This document shows positions 17,601-26,384 of a DNA stretch of 64,000 nt, piece after piece; position 1 is the stretch's first letter; every line of letters starts with the position of its first letter. Source of the DNA: Petroclostridium sp. X23 (GTDB lineage: Bacteria > Bacillota > Clostridia > SK-Y3); assembly GCF_030013905.1 (NCBI RefSeq), contig NZ_CP124862.1, forward strand, positions 2,855,051-2,919,050, written 5' to 3'. Both the position numbers and the translations under genes were made by a program. Below the pieces are notes generated by a model. The model worked only from the letters and a program-made list of their open reading frames with translations, had not been told where the DNA came from and searched no databases.

Positions 17601-18965
17601 TTACCCCATTTTTCTCCATGCTTTCGGGTACATGTTTTTCAATACCCCTTCACCCTGCTTCGCCCAACCTAAAGGATAGCTGTCTACACATACAGCAGTC
17701 CACCCCTTCTTTCCCTCTACCATCAGCGTTTCACCTTTGAGATATTTTATAACGTCTTGGGATTCTGCTTTTAAATCAAGTACATTCTTAAAATCATCTA
17801 TTTTCGATGCCATTACCAGCGCTTGTGACGGTTCGAAACGATTCTTTTCGATACTTCCCAATTGCACACCTGTTCTTACTATATTTAAACCTCTTATATC
17901 GGGAAGGTCTTCGGGTATGATATGTATATTGCTGCCATATACCTGCAGAATACCCTCCGGAATAGCGCGAAATATACTCTCACTAAAATCCGTCCATAAC
18001 TTCTCGGTATTTTTTTCTACTACACCTGCTAAGCCTTTTTTCGGCACAATCTTTACATCTTCATTTTTCCGCAGCAACGCTATGAAATGACCCTCTCCTT
18101 TAATTTTATGGGGCCAAAAACGTACACATTTACTTAAACTTTCTCTTCCTTCTATCCAATCCGGCCTACCCTTACCCATTCCTTCCACACTTTGTATGCT
18201 TAACACCTCGTAATGGGGATTTTTATTGAGAAACCACTCAATGGTTCCTTCATTCTCTTCTGGAGAAAAAGTACAAGTTGAATAACAGATCAGCCCCCCT
18301 CCCTTGAGCATGCTATCTGCATATTCTAAAATGTCTCTCTGCATCGCACAGCAAGTCTGCACATCAAATTTTTCCCAGCTTTTTGCAGCCTGCTCATCCT
18401 TTCTCATCATCCCTTCTCCCGAACAAGGCGCATCTACAAGAATCTTGTCAAAATATCCGATAAACTTCTCTGCTAAACGCTGTGGCGTCTCATTGGTTAC
18501 TACAGCATTTCGAACACCATACAGTTCTATGTTTTTTACCAGTGCTTTCACCCTATTCGCGTTAATATCATTGGTTACCAGCACGCCTTTCCCTTGCAGT
18601 CCTGCTGCAATTTGAATGGTCTTGCCTCCGGGAGCAGCACACATATCCAAAATTTTTTCTCCCGGTTTTGCATCTATGATTGTCCCCGGAGCCATCGCAC
18701 TGGGTTCCTGAATGTAATAAATCCCCGCATGGTAGTAGGGATGCTTGCCCGGCGCCGCTTCTTCTTTATAATAAAAGCCATCCCTTGTCCATGCAACCGG
18801 TTCTAATTCAAAGGGGCAAATCTCCAAGAATTGCTCTTTGCTGATTTTCAGGGTATTCGCCCTCAATCCATAAAACCGGCCTTCATCATAAGATTTTAAA
18901 AAATCTTCATATTCATCTACTAATAATGCTTGCATTCTATCTAAAAATTTTTTGGGTAACCTCAT
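17601..18965 (-). CDS. rsmF: RsmF/NOL1-NOP2-sun family rRNA (cytosine-C5) methyltransferase
   Basis: About 454 aa. S-adenosylmethionine site ILDMCAAPGGKTIQIA, first conserved Cys in VDAPCSGEGMMRKDE, catalytic Cys in YSTCTFSPEENE, then the C-terminal RsmF-type extension with GWAKQGEGVLKNMYPKAWRKMG. It methylates C5 of a cytosine in 16S rRNA by a two-cysteine mechanism. The family normally starts at LPKKF, so I used the ATG at 18965. An ATG at 18992 and a TTG at 18998 are also possible, the latter overlapping the upstream stop. It is coupled to the helical protein gene upstream. Confidence 0.9.
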   Translation of the reverse strand: MRLPKKFLDRMQALLVDEYEDFLKSYDEGRFYGLRANTLKISKEQFLEICPFELEPVAWTRDGFYYKEEAAPGKHPYYHAGIYYIQEPSAMAPGTIIDAKPGEKILDMCAAPGGKTIQIAAGLQGKGVLVTNDINANRVKALVKNIELYGVRNAVVTNETPQRLAEKFIGYFDKILVDAPCSGEGMMRKDEQAAKSWEKFDVQTCCAMQRDILEYADSMLKGGGLICYSTCTFSPEENEGTIEWFLNKNPHYEVLSIQSVEGMGKGRPDWIEGRESLSKCVRFWPHKIKGEGHFIALLRKNEDVKIVPKKGLAGVVEKNTEKLWTDFSESIFRAIPEGILQVYGSNIHIIPEDLPDIRGLNIVRTGVQLGSIEKNRFEPSQALVMASKIDDFKNVLDLKAESQDVIKYLKGETLMVEGKKGWTAVCVDSYPLGWAKQGEGVLKNMYPKAWRKMG

Positions 18966-18994
18966 TGTCAGTTTTGATTCTCCATTCCTCATTA

Positions 18995-20491
18995 TCAATT
19001 AAATGGTTTATATCCGTAGTTATCCATGATTTGTCTTATTGCGTCTATCACTGCCAGCTTTTCATACCTATCACTGCATGATTTCATAGCATTGGTTACA
19101 TACTGCGTTACCTCTTGTACCGTATTAAAAGCAGGCGGCATTAAAAACAGCAGGATATTCATCTTAACTTTTGTAATATTTGGAGGTGTACTTTTAGATT
19201 TTTCCTCTATAAAATCTATTAGGCTTTGCGCTTTATTATTTGCAACCATAGTATCTACTTGTTCACATCCTTCATAATTATGTATATAAATATCAGGGTC
19301 AACAAATAAACAATCCGAATTAAAAAGTTCTATCATTCTAATATTATCAATATCTTCTCGTAGTCCCAAATCGGAAATAGTATCTTTATATTCATCTGCT
19401 GCATAATTAATCACATCCATATATCGTTCTATCCTGTCCATCCACTTCTCTTGCTTACCTTCCAGCCTCACAAGCTTAGTGATTATTTCATTAGACATCG
19501 TGAAGTCATATACGGTCTCTTTAATCATTTCTTTTATAATTCCCATCATTTCACTTACTGATTCTAGCGCAGGTTCCTCTTGCCACAGTACTTCATAGTC
19601 AGCAACACATGTCTTTTCGATCATTGCAATTGCTTTATTTACTATACCGGTTGTGTAATTGCATAGATTGATCATTAGGTTAATATCATCTGCTATGTTC
19701 TGAATTTCTTCTCCTTTTTCGTCCACTTGGTGCTGTGAAAGATTACTGAAGTCAATATTTCTCATATTTTCAATCGGTTTTACAATAAATTTAAATGTTT
19801 CTCCATAGTGTTTTATCCGCTCAGGATAAAATGTGTCCATCAGCATCTCTATAAATGCTTCCAGATCTTTAGTATATGCCCCCTTATAATTTCCGATGCT
19901 GCTTACAATATAATCATAAAACCTTTGCTTGCTGATTTTTATAGGAAGGCACCTTAATATCGCCTTAAGCTTTTCATTAACAATAAGCTTCTCTTTCTGT
20001 GAAAAGATAAACTTTATGACTTCCTCCACAAAACATTCCATATTCACCTGTTGTAGTTCCTGCTGCTCAAAATAACTTTTTTCGCTAGCAGAAGTTAATA
20101 TATATATATATACTTCCAGCACATTTTGATAAGCAGCAAGGACTTTCGCACGTTCTAACATCATCTTTTTAATAGCTTTTAATCTTTTTATTCTATCATC
20201 TTTCTCTCTCTCGTCGGCTATAAACCATGTATCAATTCGATTTAACAGATCTCTTATAAAGATGATATCCTGTTCTACTTCATATTCCTGTTCTAATACG
20301 GGCCTATTCCTGGGTTGGTTTAATATATCCAGTAAGGCAACATATTCCAAGCTTATTCCAACAAGTCCCTTTATTGCATAATTAACTTGCTGCCTTTCCA
20401 ACAAGCATTCCAGCATTTCTTGTAATTTATCTACATCTATTAAACGTTTTTTTAATTTTCTTCTAATATCACGGATGTTGATAGTTTTCAT
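18995..20491 (-). CDS. Unrecognised 498-aa helical cytoplasmic protein
   Basis: I do not recognise this family. The sequence is intact, rich in Ile, Glu, Lys and Asp, and reads as almost entirely helical, with no signal peptide, no membrane segment and no nucleotide-binding motif. Features that can be seen: a basic N-terminus (KTINIRDIRRKLKKRLIDVD), possible coiled-coil stretches around residues 105-130 and 330-350, and a C-terminal NYGYKPFN. The chosen ATG at 20491 has GAGG very close upstream; another start 18 codons earlier is possible. The gene ends at the start of the rsmF-type methyltransferase, so the two are translationally coupled. Function unknown. Confidence 0.75.
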   Translation of the reverse strand: MKTINIRDIRRKLKKRLIDVDKLQEMLECLLERQQVNYAIKGLVGISLEYVALLDILNQPRNRPVLEQEYEVEQDIIFIRDLLNRIDTWFIADEREKDDRIKRLKAIKKMMLERAKVLAAYQNVLEVYIYILTSASEKSYFEQQELQQVNMECFVEEVIKFIFSQKEKLIVNEKLKAILRCLPIKISKQRFYDYIVSSIGNYKGAYTKDLEAFIEMLMDTFYPERIKHYGETFKFIVKPIENMRNIDFSNLSQHQVDEKGEEIQNIADDINLMINLCNYTTGIVNKAIAMIEKTCVADYEVLWQEEPALESVSEMMGIIKEMIKETVYDFTMSNEIITKLVRLEGKQEKWMDRIERYMDVINYAADEYKDTISDLGLREDIDNIRMIELFNSDCLFVDPDIYIHNYEGCEQVDTMVANNKAQSLIDFIEEKSKSTPPNITKVKMNILLFLMPPAFNTVQEVTQYVTNAMKSCSDRYEKLAVIDAIRQIMDNYGYKPFN

Positions 20492-20570
20492 GACCTCGTT
20501 CCCACTTTCTATACACCTGTATATCTCTATCCAAATCGTTACCAATGTATTATACCATAATAAAAACTAA

Positions 20571-20597
20571 AAACACCAGTTTATTACACTGGTGTTT
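20571..20597. terminator. Rho-independent terminator
   Basis: AAACACCAGT, 7-nt loop, ACTGGTGTTT with flanking A and T tracts, usable in both directions. On the minus strand it ends the DUF4830-like gene and isolates the helical protein gene that follows. Confidence 0.85.
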
Positions 20598-20622
20598 TTC
20601 TTTACTATTTGTTTACTATTTT

Positions 20623-21120
20623 TTAACCATCAATCTTATACAACAGCGAATGCATAAAACCGTCAATTGCTGTTGTCATAATATCTCCTGCCACTACACT
20701 ATCTTTATATATAAGCATGTTCGCTCGTACATCATCGTTATTATAAACAGGATGATTTATTACTTTATAGGTATACCTTTTCACTCTCTTCCCTTTGTAT
20801 ACTTCTAGGTCAAGCCCTATTTCTTGTTGTATTTTATTATAATTAGTATATACACTTCCAAATTTTTCCGGAATTTGGACTTCCATGATCTCAATGGGTT
20901 TCTCTTCGACTTCCCAACCAAACTGCTTTAAAAAGTTAATCCGATCCTCATTACTTTTAATATTTTTAAAATTATATGAGATATCATTCTGCAACGTATT
21001 GAATATAATCGTATATTTTGCTTTTATGAATATGGATGCTGCTGATATCATCATAAGTAGAATGATTAATACCGCAATGATTAACTTTTTTTTGCTGAAT
21101 TTGAAGGAAACTATAAACAT
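20623..21120 (-). CDS. DUF4830-like membrane-anchored protein
   Basis: A 165-aa protein with one N-terminal membrane segment (LIIAVLIILLMMISAASIFI) and an extracytoplasmic domain. NRINFLKQFGWEVEEKPIE and DSVVAGDIMTTAIDGFMHSL resemble the DUF4830 family of clostridial membrane-anchored proteins, often near sporulation genes, with no known activity. The ATG at 21120 is 8 nt after AAGGAAGTG; the GTG three codons upstream lies within that site. It is the single gene between two terminator-bounded units. Confidence 0.7.
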   Translation of the reverse strand: MFIVSFKFSKKKLIIAVLIILLMMISAASIFIKAKYTIIFNTLQNDISYNFKNIKSNEDRINFLKQFGWEVEEKPIEIMEVQIPEKFGSVYTNYNKIQQEIGLDLEVYKGKRVKRYTYKVINHPVYNNDDVRANMLIYKDSVVAGDIMTTAIDGFMHSLLYKIDG

Positions 21121-21202
21121 AGTATACACTTCCTTAAAAATATTCTTATTACATCATATTTTTAAGGAAGATAAAATATGCGTAAATATATATTTTTAGC
21201 AC

Positions 21203-23278
21203 TTATTCTGCGCTTTCGCTCTTAACTTGCTCGATTACCTTTTGCGCTACATTGGCTGGAGCTTCTTCATATCTTTCAAACTTCAAACTGAAGCTTCCTC
21301 TTCCCTGCGTCATTGACCTTAAATCTGTAGCATACTTAAACATTTCCGCCATGGGCACTTCTGCAACAACCTGCTGCTGCCCTCCGATTTGAGGATTCAT
21401 ACCAAGTATTCTCCCTCTCCTCTTATTAAGATCACCGATTACATCTCCCATGTAATCATCAGGAACTACTACTTCCACATGCGCAATAGGTTCCAAAAGG
21501 ACAGACCCTGCTTGCTCCAACCCTTTCTTATATGCCAATGAAGCAGCTACCTTAAAAGCCATTTCTGAAGAATCTACAGGATGATACGAACCATCCACTA
21601 ATGTTGCTTTCAAATTAACTACCGGATAGCCGGCAAGCACTCCATGAACCATACTCTCTCTCAAACCCTTTTCTACAGCGGGAAAAAAGTTTCTGGGGAC
21701 AGCACCACCGAATATCTTTTCCTCAAATATAAGATCTTCCGTCTCTCCCGCTTCAAACTCGATCCATACATGTCCATATTGTCCATGTCCTCCGGATTGC
21801 TTTTTATGTTTACCTTCCACTTTCACTCTTTTCTTAATAGTCTCTCTATATGGAACTTTAGGATCACTTAAGTCTACTGCCACTCCAAATTTAGCTTTCA
21901 GCTTACTCACCACAATGTCCAGATGCTGCTCACCTATGCCGGATATCAGCATTTGATGTGTTTCGGTATTCAGTTCCACTTTTAACGTAGGATCTTCTTC
22001 TACCAGTCTATGCAAGCCTACACCAATCTTCTCTTCATCACCTTTTGCTTTAGGCGTAATTGCCAGAGAGATTGCAGGTTCCGGGAAATCAACGCTTTCC
22101 AGAATGATAGGGTCGGCACTATCGCATAATGTATCTCCTGTATTGGTATTCGCCAATTTTGTTACTGCACCAATATCCCCTGCTGTGATCTTATCAACTT
22201 CAATTTGTTTCTTACCTCTTAATAAATATAAACGTCCTATCCTCTCATTTGTATCAGTCTTAGCGTTATATACCGTGGAATCAGCGTTCAACGTTCCACA
22301 AAAAACTTTAAATATGGATAATTTCCCTACATACGGGTCTGCAACTGTTTTAAATACCAGCGCAGCCAATGGCTCATTTTCAGCAGGGTTTCTTTCAATC
22401 ACATCATCAGATTCCGGTCGTGTGCCAACAACTTTACCCATTTCATCAGGAGACGGGAAGTATTCAACAATCGCATCCATCAATACCTGCACTCCTGTAT
22501 TGGTCAGAGCAGAGCCGCAAAGCACCGGAACGATGCTGCCTTCTTCTACGCCTACCCTTAAAGCGTGATGGATCTCTTCAATGGTAAACTCTTCACCTGC
22601 AAAATATTTTTCCATTAACTCTTCACTGGATTCTGCAACAGATTCCATGATCATTTCTCTTACCGGCATAATTTTCTCTTCCATACCATCAGGAATAGCA
22701 ACATCTATTACCTTTTGACCATCAAATTTTCGTGCCTGCATATCAACTACATTTACAAAACCGGTAAAATGCTCTCCTTCACGAATAGGAACTTGGAAAG
22801 GTGCAATCATCTTTCCAAATTTTTCTCTCAATTGATCTAACACCGCATAGAAATTCGAATTGTCTTCATCCATTTTATTTACAAAAACAATTCTGGGAAG
22901 TTTTCTATCTACAGCATACTTCCACGCCTTTTCAGTCCCTACTGCCACTCCGGATTTCCCGCTTACTACAATCACAGCAGCGTCAGCAACACGGACGCCT
23001 TCCATGACTTCACCAACAAAATCAAAATATCCAGGGGTATCAATAATATTTAACTTGTCACCTTTCCACTCGCAAGGTGCTATTGCAGTACTAATGGAAA
23101 TCTTTCTCTTAATTTCTTCCGGGTCATAGTCAGTAGTTGTCGTACCATCAGCAACTTTACCAAATCTATCCAGCGCACCCGTATTATATAAGATGGCTTC
23201 TGCCAATGATGTTTTACCTGCTCCACCGTGTGACATCAGGCATACGTTTCTGATTTTTGATATTGGATATTGCTTCAT
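21203..23278 (-). CDS. fusA2: Elongation factor G-like GTPase (EF-G2 type)
   Basis: A 691-aa five-domain translational GTPase. The P-loop is SHGGAGKTS instead of the canonical AHVDHGKTT, and switch I is DYDPEEIKRKISISTA instead of the EQERGITI type. G3 is DTPGYFDF and G4 is NKMD. Domains II to V are present, including domain IV (KKRVKVEGKHKKQSGGHGQYG) and domain V (VEVVVPDDYMGDVIGDLNKRRGRILG). These P-loop and switch changes mark the EF-G paralogue class found beside the true EF-G in many Firmicutes and Thermotogae, whose role is unsettled. No ribosomal protein genes are nearby, which supports a paralogue rather than the main EF-G. Confidence 0.92.
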   Translation of the reverse strand: MKQYPISKIRNVCLMSHGGAGKTSLAEAILYNTGALDRFGKVADGTTTTDYDPEEIKRKISISTAIAPCEWKGDKLNIIDTPGYFDFVGEVMEGVRVADAAVIVVSGKSGVAVGTEKAWKYAVDRKLPRIVFVNKMDEDNSNFYAVLDQLREKFGKMIAPFQVPIREGEHFTGFVNVVDMQARKFDGQKVIDVAIPDGMEEKIMPVREMIMESVAESSEELMEKYFAGEEFTIEEIHHALRVGVEEGSIVPVLCGSALTNTGVQVLMDAIVEYFPSPDEMGKVVGTRPESDDVIERNPAENEPLAALVFKTVADPYVGKLSIFKVFCGTLNADSTVYNAKTDTNERIGRLYLLRGKKQIEVDKITAGDIGAVTKLANTNTGDTLCDSADPIILESVDFPEPAISLAITPKAKGDEEKIGVGLHRLVEEDPTLKVELNTETHQMLISGIGEQHLDIVVSKLKAKFGVAVDLSDPKVPYRETIKKRVKVEGKHKKQSGGHGQYGHVWIEFEAGETEDLIFEEKIFGGAVPRNFFPAVEKGLRESMVHGVLAGYPVVNLKATLVDGSYHPVDSSEMAFKVAASLAYKKGLEQAGSVLLEPIAHVEVVVPDDYMGDVIGDLNKRRGRILGMNPQIGGQQQVVAEVPMAEMFKYATDLRSMTQGRGSFSLKFERYEEAPANVAQKVIEQVKSESAE

Positions 23279-23823
23279 ACGTTTTCCCCCTTAGACTGTA
23301 AATTTTGGGTTAAGAGAATATTACATCCTTATTAATATTATTCGATATTTTTTCCAAATTTCCTTTTTTCAATTAAAATTTTTTAACAATATTTTTATAT
23401 TTTTATATTTATTTTATACAAAAACCATGCCAACTTTATAATGAATTTAGTTATTAGTGCATTATTTTTTTGTATATATTGATTATTCTACTATTTTTAT
23501 ACATGGAAGAGGGAAGGCAATTAACAACTAATAATTAATAGTGAATAGTGAATAGTGAATAATGTACAGTGGACAATATTATCTGAGCAAATATGTACCA
23601 CACTTATTGTGACGCATATTGCATTCGCAATCTTATGTCTTGTTAAAAGTAATATATTTTTTGCAATGCTGAAAGCAATAATTTGACCATTATTTTTGTC
23701 AGATATATTTCTTTTTTACTCATATTCCTATATAATATTATGAAAAACAGTGGCGTTTCGGTGTAATGGTTTTGGGTGTATGCCACTCTTAACTCACCTC
23801 CCACTATCACTGGAGTTGTTATT
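23279..23823. other. Gene-free divergent intergenic region with heptamer array
   Basis: This 545-bp stretch separates divergent fusA2 and hisC. An array of GAATAGT/GAATAAT heptamers followed by TGTACAGTGGACAAT is at about 23531-23576. AT-rich DNA around 23720-23742 (TATATAATATTATG) is a plausible hisC -10 region. No T-box or other leader RNA was recognised. A minus-strand frame at 23643-23999 overlaps hisC and lacks family features. Confidence 0.5.
23531..23576. repeat. Heptamer array in the fusA2/hisC region
   Basis: Repeats of AATAGTG/AATAATG ending TGTACAGTGGACAAT, a mix of the two heptamer types. Confidence 0.55.
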
Positions 23824-24921
23824 ATGTCTATACGTTTTAGAGATGCTTTAAATAGTATCGCCCCATATGTCCCCGGTAAACCTATATCGGAAGTACAGCG
23901 GGAATTAGGATTGGAGAAGGTTATCAAGCTGGCTTCCAATGAAAATCCATTAGGGTGTTCTAGCAAAGCCAAGGACGCTATGATGGAAGTGATGAACACA
24001 CCGGGACTTTATCCTGATGCAAATAGCACTGAATTGAGAAATGCCTTGGCTAAAAAAATGAAGCTTAAGCCGGAGCAACTCTTCTTTGGTGCCGGGTCTG
24101 ATGGAATTATAGAAATGATTCCAAAAGCCTTTATTGATCCCGATGATGAAGCCATTATGGCAGTTCCGTCATTCCCATTGTATGAAACAAACACCAAGTT
24201 GGCCGGCGGTATTTGTATCGGAATCCCGTTGGACAAAGACTATTTCTTTGACTTGGACGCGATGGAAGAAAAAATCAATGATAAGACCAAGTTGATTTGG
24301 CTATGTAATCCTAACAACCCTACAGGAACAATGTATACCAAAGAGCAGCAAGATGCTTTTCTTGAAAAAGTTCCCGATCACGTTGTTGTAGTATTGGATG
24401 AAGCATATTACGAATATGTGACGCGTGATGACTATCCTGAATCTTTACAACTGCTGGATAAATATAATAATATTATTATTTTAAGAACTTTCTCCAAAAT
24501 TTATGGCTTGGCCTCTGCTAGAATCGGATATGCCATTTCAAATGAAAAGATCATCAGCTATCTTGAAAGGGTTCGAAGTCCTTTTAACGTAAGTTCATAC
24601 GCACAAGCTGCTGCAACAGCAAGCTTAGAAGATGATACGTTTAAAAAGACGAGCTATTTGACCAATAAAGAGAACAAAGAGTACTTATATAGTACTTTCG
24701 ATAAACTTGGTCTGGTATATCTCCCCTCCGAAACTAATTTCGTAATGGTGAATGTGAACCGTAGCAGCAAAGAAGTATTCCAATCACTATTACATAAGGG
24801 TATCATCGTACGCCCGGGGTATTTGTACGGAATGGATACATGGTTGAGAGTTACCATTGGTTTGAGAGAAGAATGTGAAGAGTTTGTTAAAGCACTAAAA
24901 GAAACAGTGAATAATAAATAG
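23824..24921 (+). CDS. hisC: Histidinol-phosphate/aromatic aminotransferase
   Basis: A 365-aa fold-type I PLP enzyme. Hallmarks are KLASNENPLGCS near the N-terminus, NPNNPTGT, and the Schiff-base lysine in RTFSKIYGLASARIGYA. HisC-type enzymes convert imidazole-acetol phosphate to histidinol phosphate and often also transaminate prephenate, phenylpyruvate or 4-hydroxyphenylpyruvate. Its place at the head of aroF-tyrA-aroA argues that aromatic amino acid transamination is at least part of its job. The ATG at 23824 has CTGGAG 7-8 nt upstream; an in-frame ATG 16 codons earlier lacks one. The stop codon runs into a heptamer array. Confidence 0.9.
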   Translation: MSIRFRDALNSIAPYVPGKPISEVQRELGLEKVIKLASNENPLGCSSKAKDAMMEVMNTPGLYPDANSTELRNALAKKMKLKPEQLFFGAGSDGIIEMIPKAFIDPDDEAIMAVPSFPLYETNTKLAGGICIGIPLDKDYFFDLDAMEEKINDKTKLIWLCNPNNPTGTMYTKEQQDAFLEKVPDHVVVVLDEAYYEYVTRDDYPESLQLLDKYNNIIILRTFSKIYGLASARIGYAISNEKIISYLERVRSPFNVSSYAQAAATASLEDDTFKKTSYLTNKENKEYLYSTFDKLGLVYLPSETNFVMVNVNRSSKEVFQSLLHKGIIVRPGYLYGMDTWLRVTIGLREECEEFVKALKETVNNK

Positions 24922-24993
24922 CTAATAGTGAATAGTACAGCGTAACCACAAGAATTATTCACTATTCATTATTCACTATTAACTTTTCACTAG
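24905..24993. repeat. Inverted heptamer arrays after hisC
   Basis: AATAGTGAATAGT on the left faces ACTATTCATTATTCACTATT on the right, so the transcript could fold into a hairpin. The left array begins within the last codons of hisC. Same family as the arrays at 5117, 23531, 29618 and 35399. Confidence 0.6.
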
Positions 24994-25060
24994 TGTAGTA
25001 TGGAAGCATGGTATTGGCAAACACTAAAAACAAGTAGTATTGTAGAAAGGAAGAGATATT

Positions 25061-26083
25061 ATGATTATTGTAATGAAACCCGAATCAACCCAAGAGCAAG
25101 TAAAAGAGGTATGCGGTGTACTGGACTCTCTTGGGCTTGGCATTCACATTTCAGAAGGCGCACTGGTTACCATTATTGGAGTAATCGGTGATAAGAGAGT
25201 GCTTAATGATGTACCTCTTGAACTCATGCCGGGGGTGGATAAGCTAGTCCCTATTATGGAGTCTTTCAAGCTGGCAAGTAAAACATTTAAACCGGAGGCC
25301 TCGGTAGTAAATGTCAATGGTGTTCAAATCGGCGGTAAAGAAATCGTGATTATGGCCGGTCCTTGTGCTATAGAAAGCAAAGAGCAGCTTTTCGAAGCTG
25401 CAGATTCAATTAAACAAGCAGGAGCGCAGTTTTTAAGAGGCGGCGCTTACAAGCCCCGAACATCTCCTTACTCATTTCAGGGATTGGAAGAAGAGGGTCT
25501 AAAATATATGGCCGAAGCTAGAGAACGAACCGGCCTTAAAATTATAACCGAAGTAATCAGCCAGAAATCTATCGAGATCGCTGAAAAATATGTAGACATG
25601 TTTCAAATTGGCGCAAGAAATATGCAAAACTTCTACCTATTAAGAGAAGTAGGTAAAACAAAAAAACCGGTTCTGCTTAAAAGAGGCCTTTCCGCAACAG
25701 TGGAAGAATGGTTGAATGCAGCAGAATATATTATGAGCGAAGGTAATTATAATGTTGTTTTATGTGAGAGAGGTATCCGCACATTCGAAACAGCTACCAG
25801 AAATACACTCGATATTAGCGCTATCCCTGTTATCAAAAGCAAAACTCATCTGCCGGTAATAGTAGACCCAAGTCATGCTACAGGCAAATGGGAATATGTC
25901 GCACCGTTAAGCCGTGCATCCATCGCTGCCGGTGCGGACGGACTCATGATAGAAGTTCATCCTAATCCCAGGTGTGCCCTGTCCGATGGTCCGCAATCTT
26001 TAACTCCACAGAACTTTCATCAGCTTTGCAGCAACATAAGCAAGATTGCCTCCCTGCTGGACCGCGAATATAAGGTTGATTAA
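25061..26083 (+). CDS. aroF: 3-deoxy-7-phosphoheptulonate synthase (DAHP synthase)
   Basis: A 340-aa enzyme of the AroF/KDO8P-synthase-like type. An N-terminal ferredoxin-like domain (residues 1-68) precedes the barrel. Active-site motifs: IMAGPCAIESKEQ, RGGAYKPRTSPYSFQG, IGARNMQNF, LKRGLSAT, VDPSHATGKWE and IEVHPNP. It condenses phosphoenolpyruvate and erythrose 4-phosphate in the first shikimate step; in this subfamily the N-terminal domain can mediate feedback inhibition by aromatic amino acids. RBS AGGAAGAG precedes the ATG. It sits between hisC and tyrA. Confidence 0.96.
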   Translation: MIIVMKPESTQEQVKEVCGVLDSLGLGIHISEGALVTIIGVIGDKRVLNDVPLELMPGVDKLVPIMESFKLASKTFKPEASVVNVNGVQIGGKEIVIMAGPCAIESKEQLFEAADSIKQAGAQFLRGGAYKPRTSPYSFQGLEEEGLKYMAEARERTGLKIITEVISQKSIEIAEKYVDMFQIGARNMQNFYLLREVGKTKKPVLLKRGLSATVEEWLNAAEYIMSEGNYNVVLCERGIRTFETATRNTLDISAIPVIKSKTHLPVIVDPSHATGKWEYVAPLSRASIAAGADGLMIEVHPNPRCALSDGPQSLTPQNFHQLCSNISKIASLLDREYKVD

Positions 26084-26141
26084 ACCTTATTATACTCAGA
26101 CAACGTGGTCAGATACTATTTATAAATACCACTAAATATAT

Positions 26142-26308
26142 TGCATTCAGACGTAAAAGTAGAGATATGGGAACGGGTTTCCTGACACGACGCCTTGGGT
26201 GACTGGAAATACATTCAAAAGTATTGAAAGCATGGTGACGGAGGTACTGCTTCACGTCCTCATGCTTCACTAAGTGGCCTCGAACCGGCTCCTATATGTC
26301 TGAATGCA
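26142..26308. repeat. 167-bp palindromic element between aroF and tyrA
   Basis: Perfect 11-bp ends TGCATTCAGAC (26142-26152) and GTCTGAATGCA (26298-26308). A second imperfect pair follows inside (ATATGGGAACGGGTT against AACCGGCTCCTATAT), and a core GCATGGTGACGGAGG...CCTCATGC resembles the core of the 17356-17490 repeat. No coding potential seen. Confidence 0.7.
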
Positions 26309-26384
26309 TATGTAACGTACTTAGTGTGACTTATTGCGTCATTGTACAATGTCCATTGTCCATTATAAAATACGGGAGGTTATC

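Noticed and set aside
21203..23278. Tetracycline-resistance ribosome protection protein
   Set aside because: The P-loop and switch I wording and domain order fit the EF-G2 paralogue rather than the TetM type.
23640..23823. T-box leader for the aromatic operon
   Set aside because: No T-box sequence or specifier stem was found upstream of hisC.
23643..23999. 118-aa minus-strand ORF at the hisC start
   Set aside because: It overlaps the well-supported hisC coding region and has no recognisable domain.
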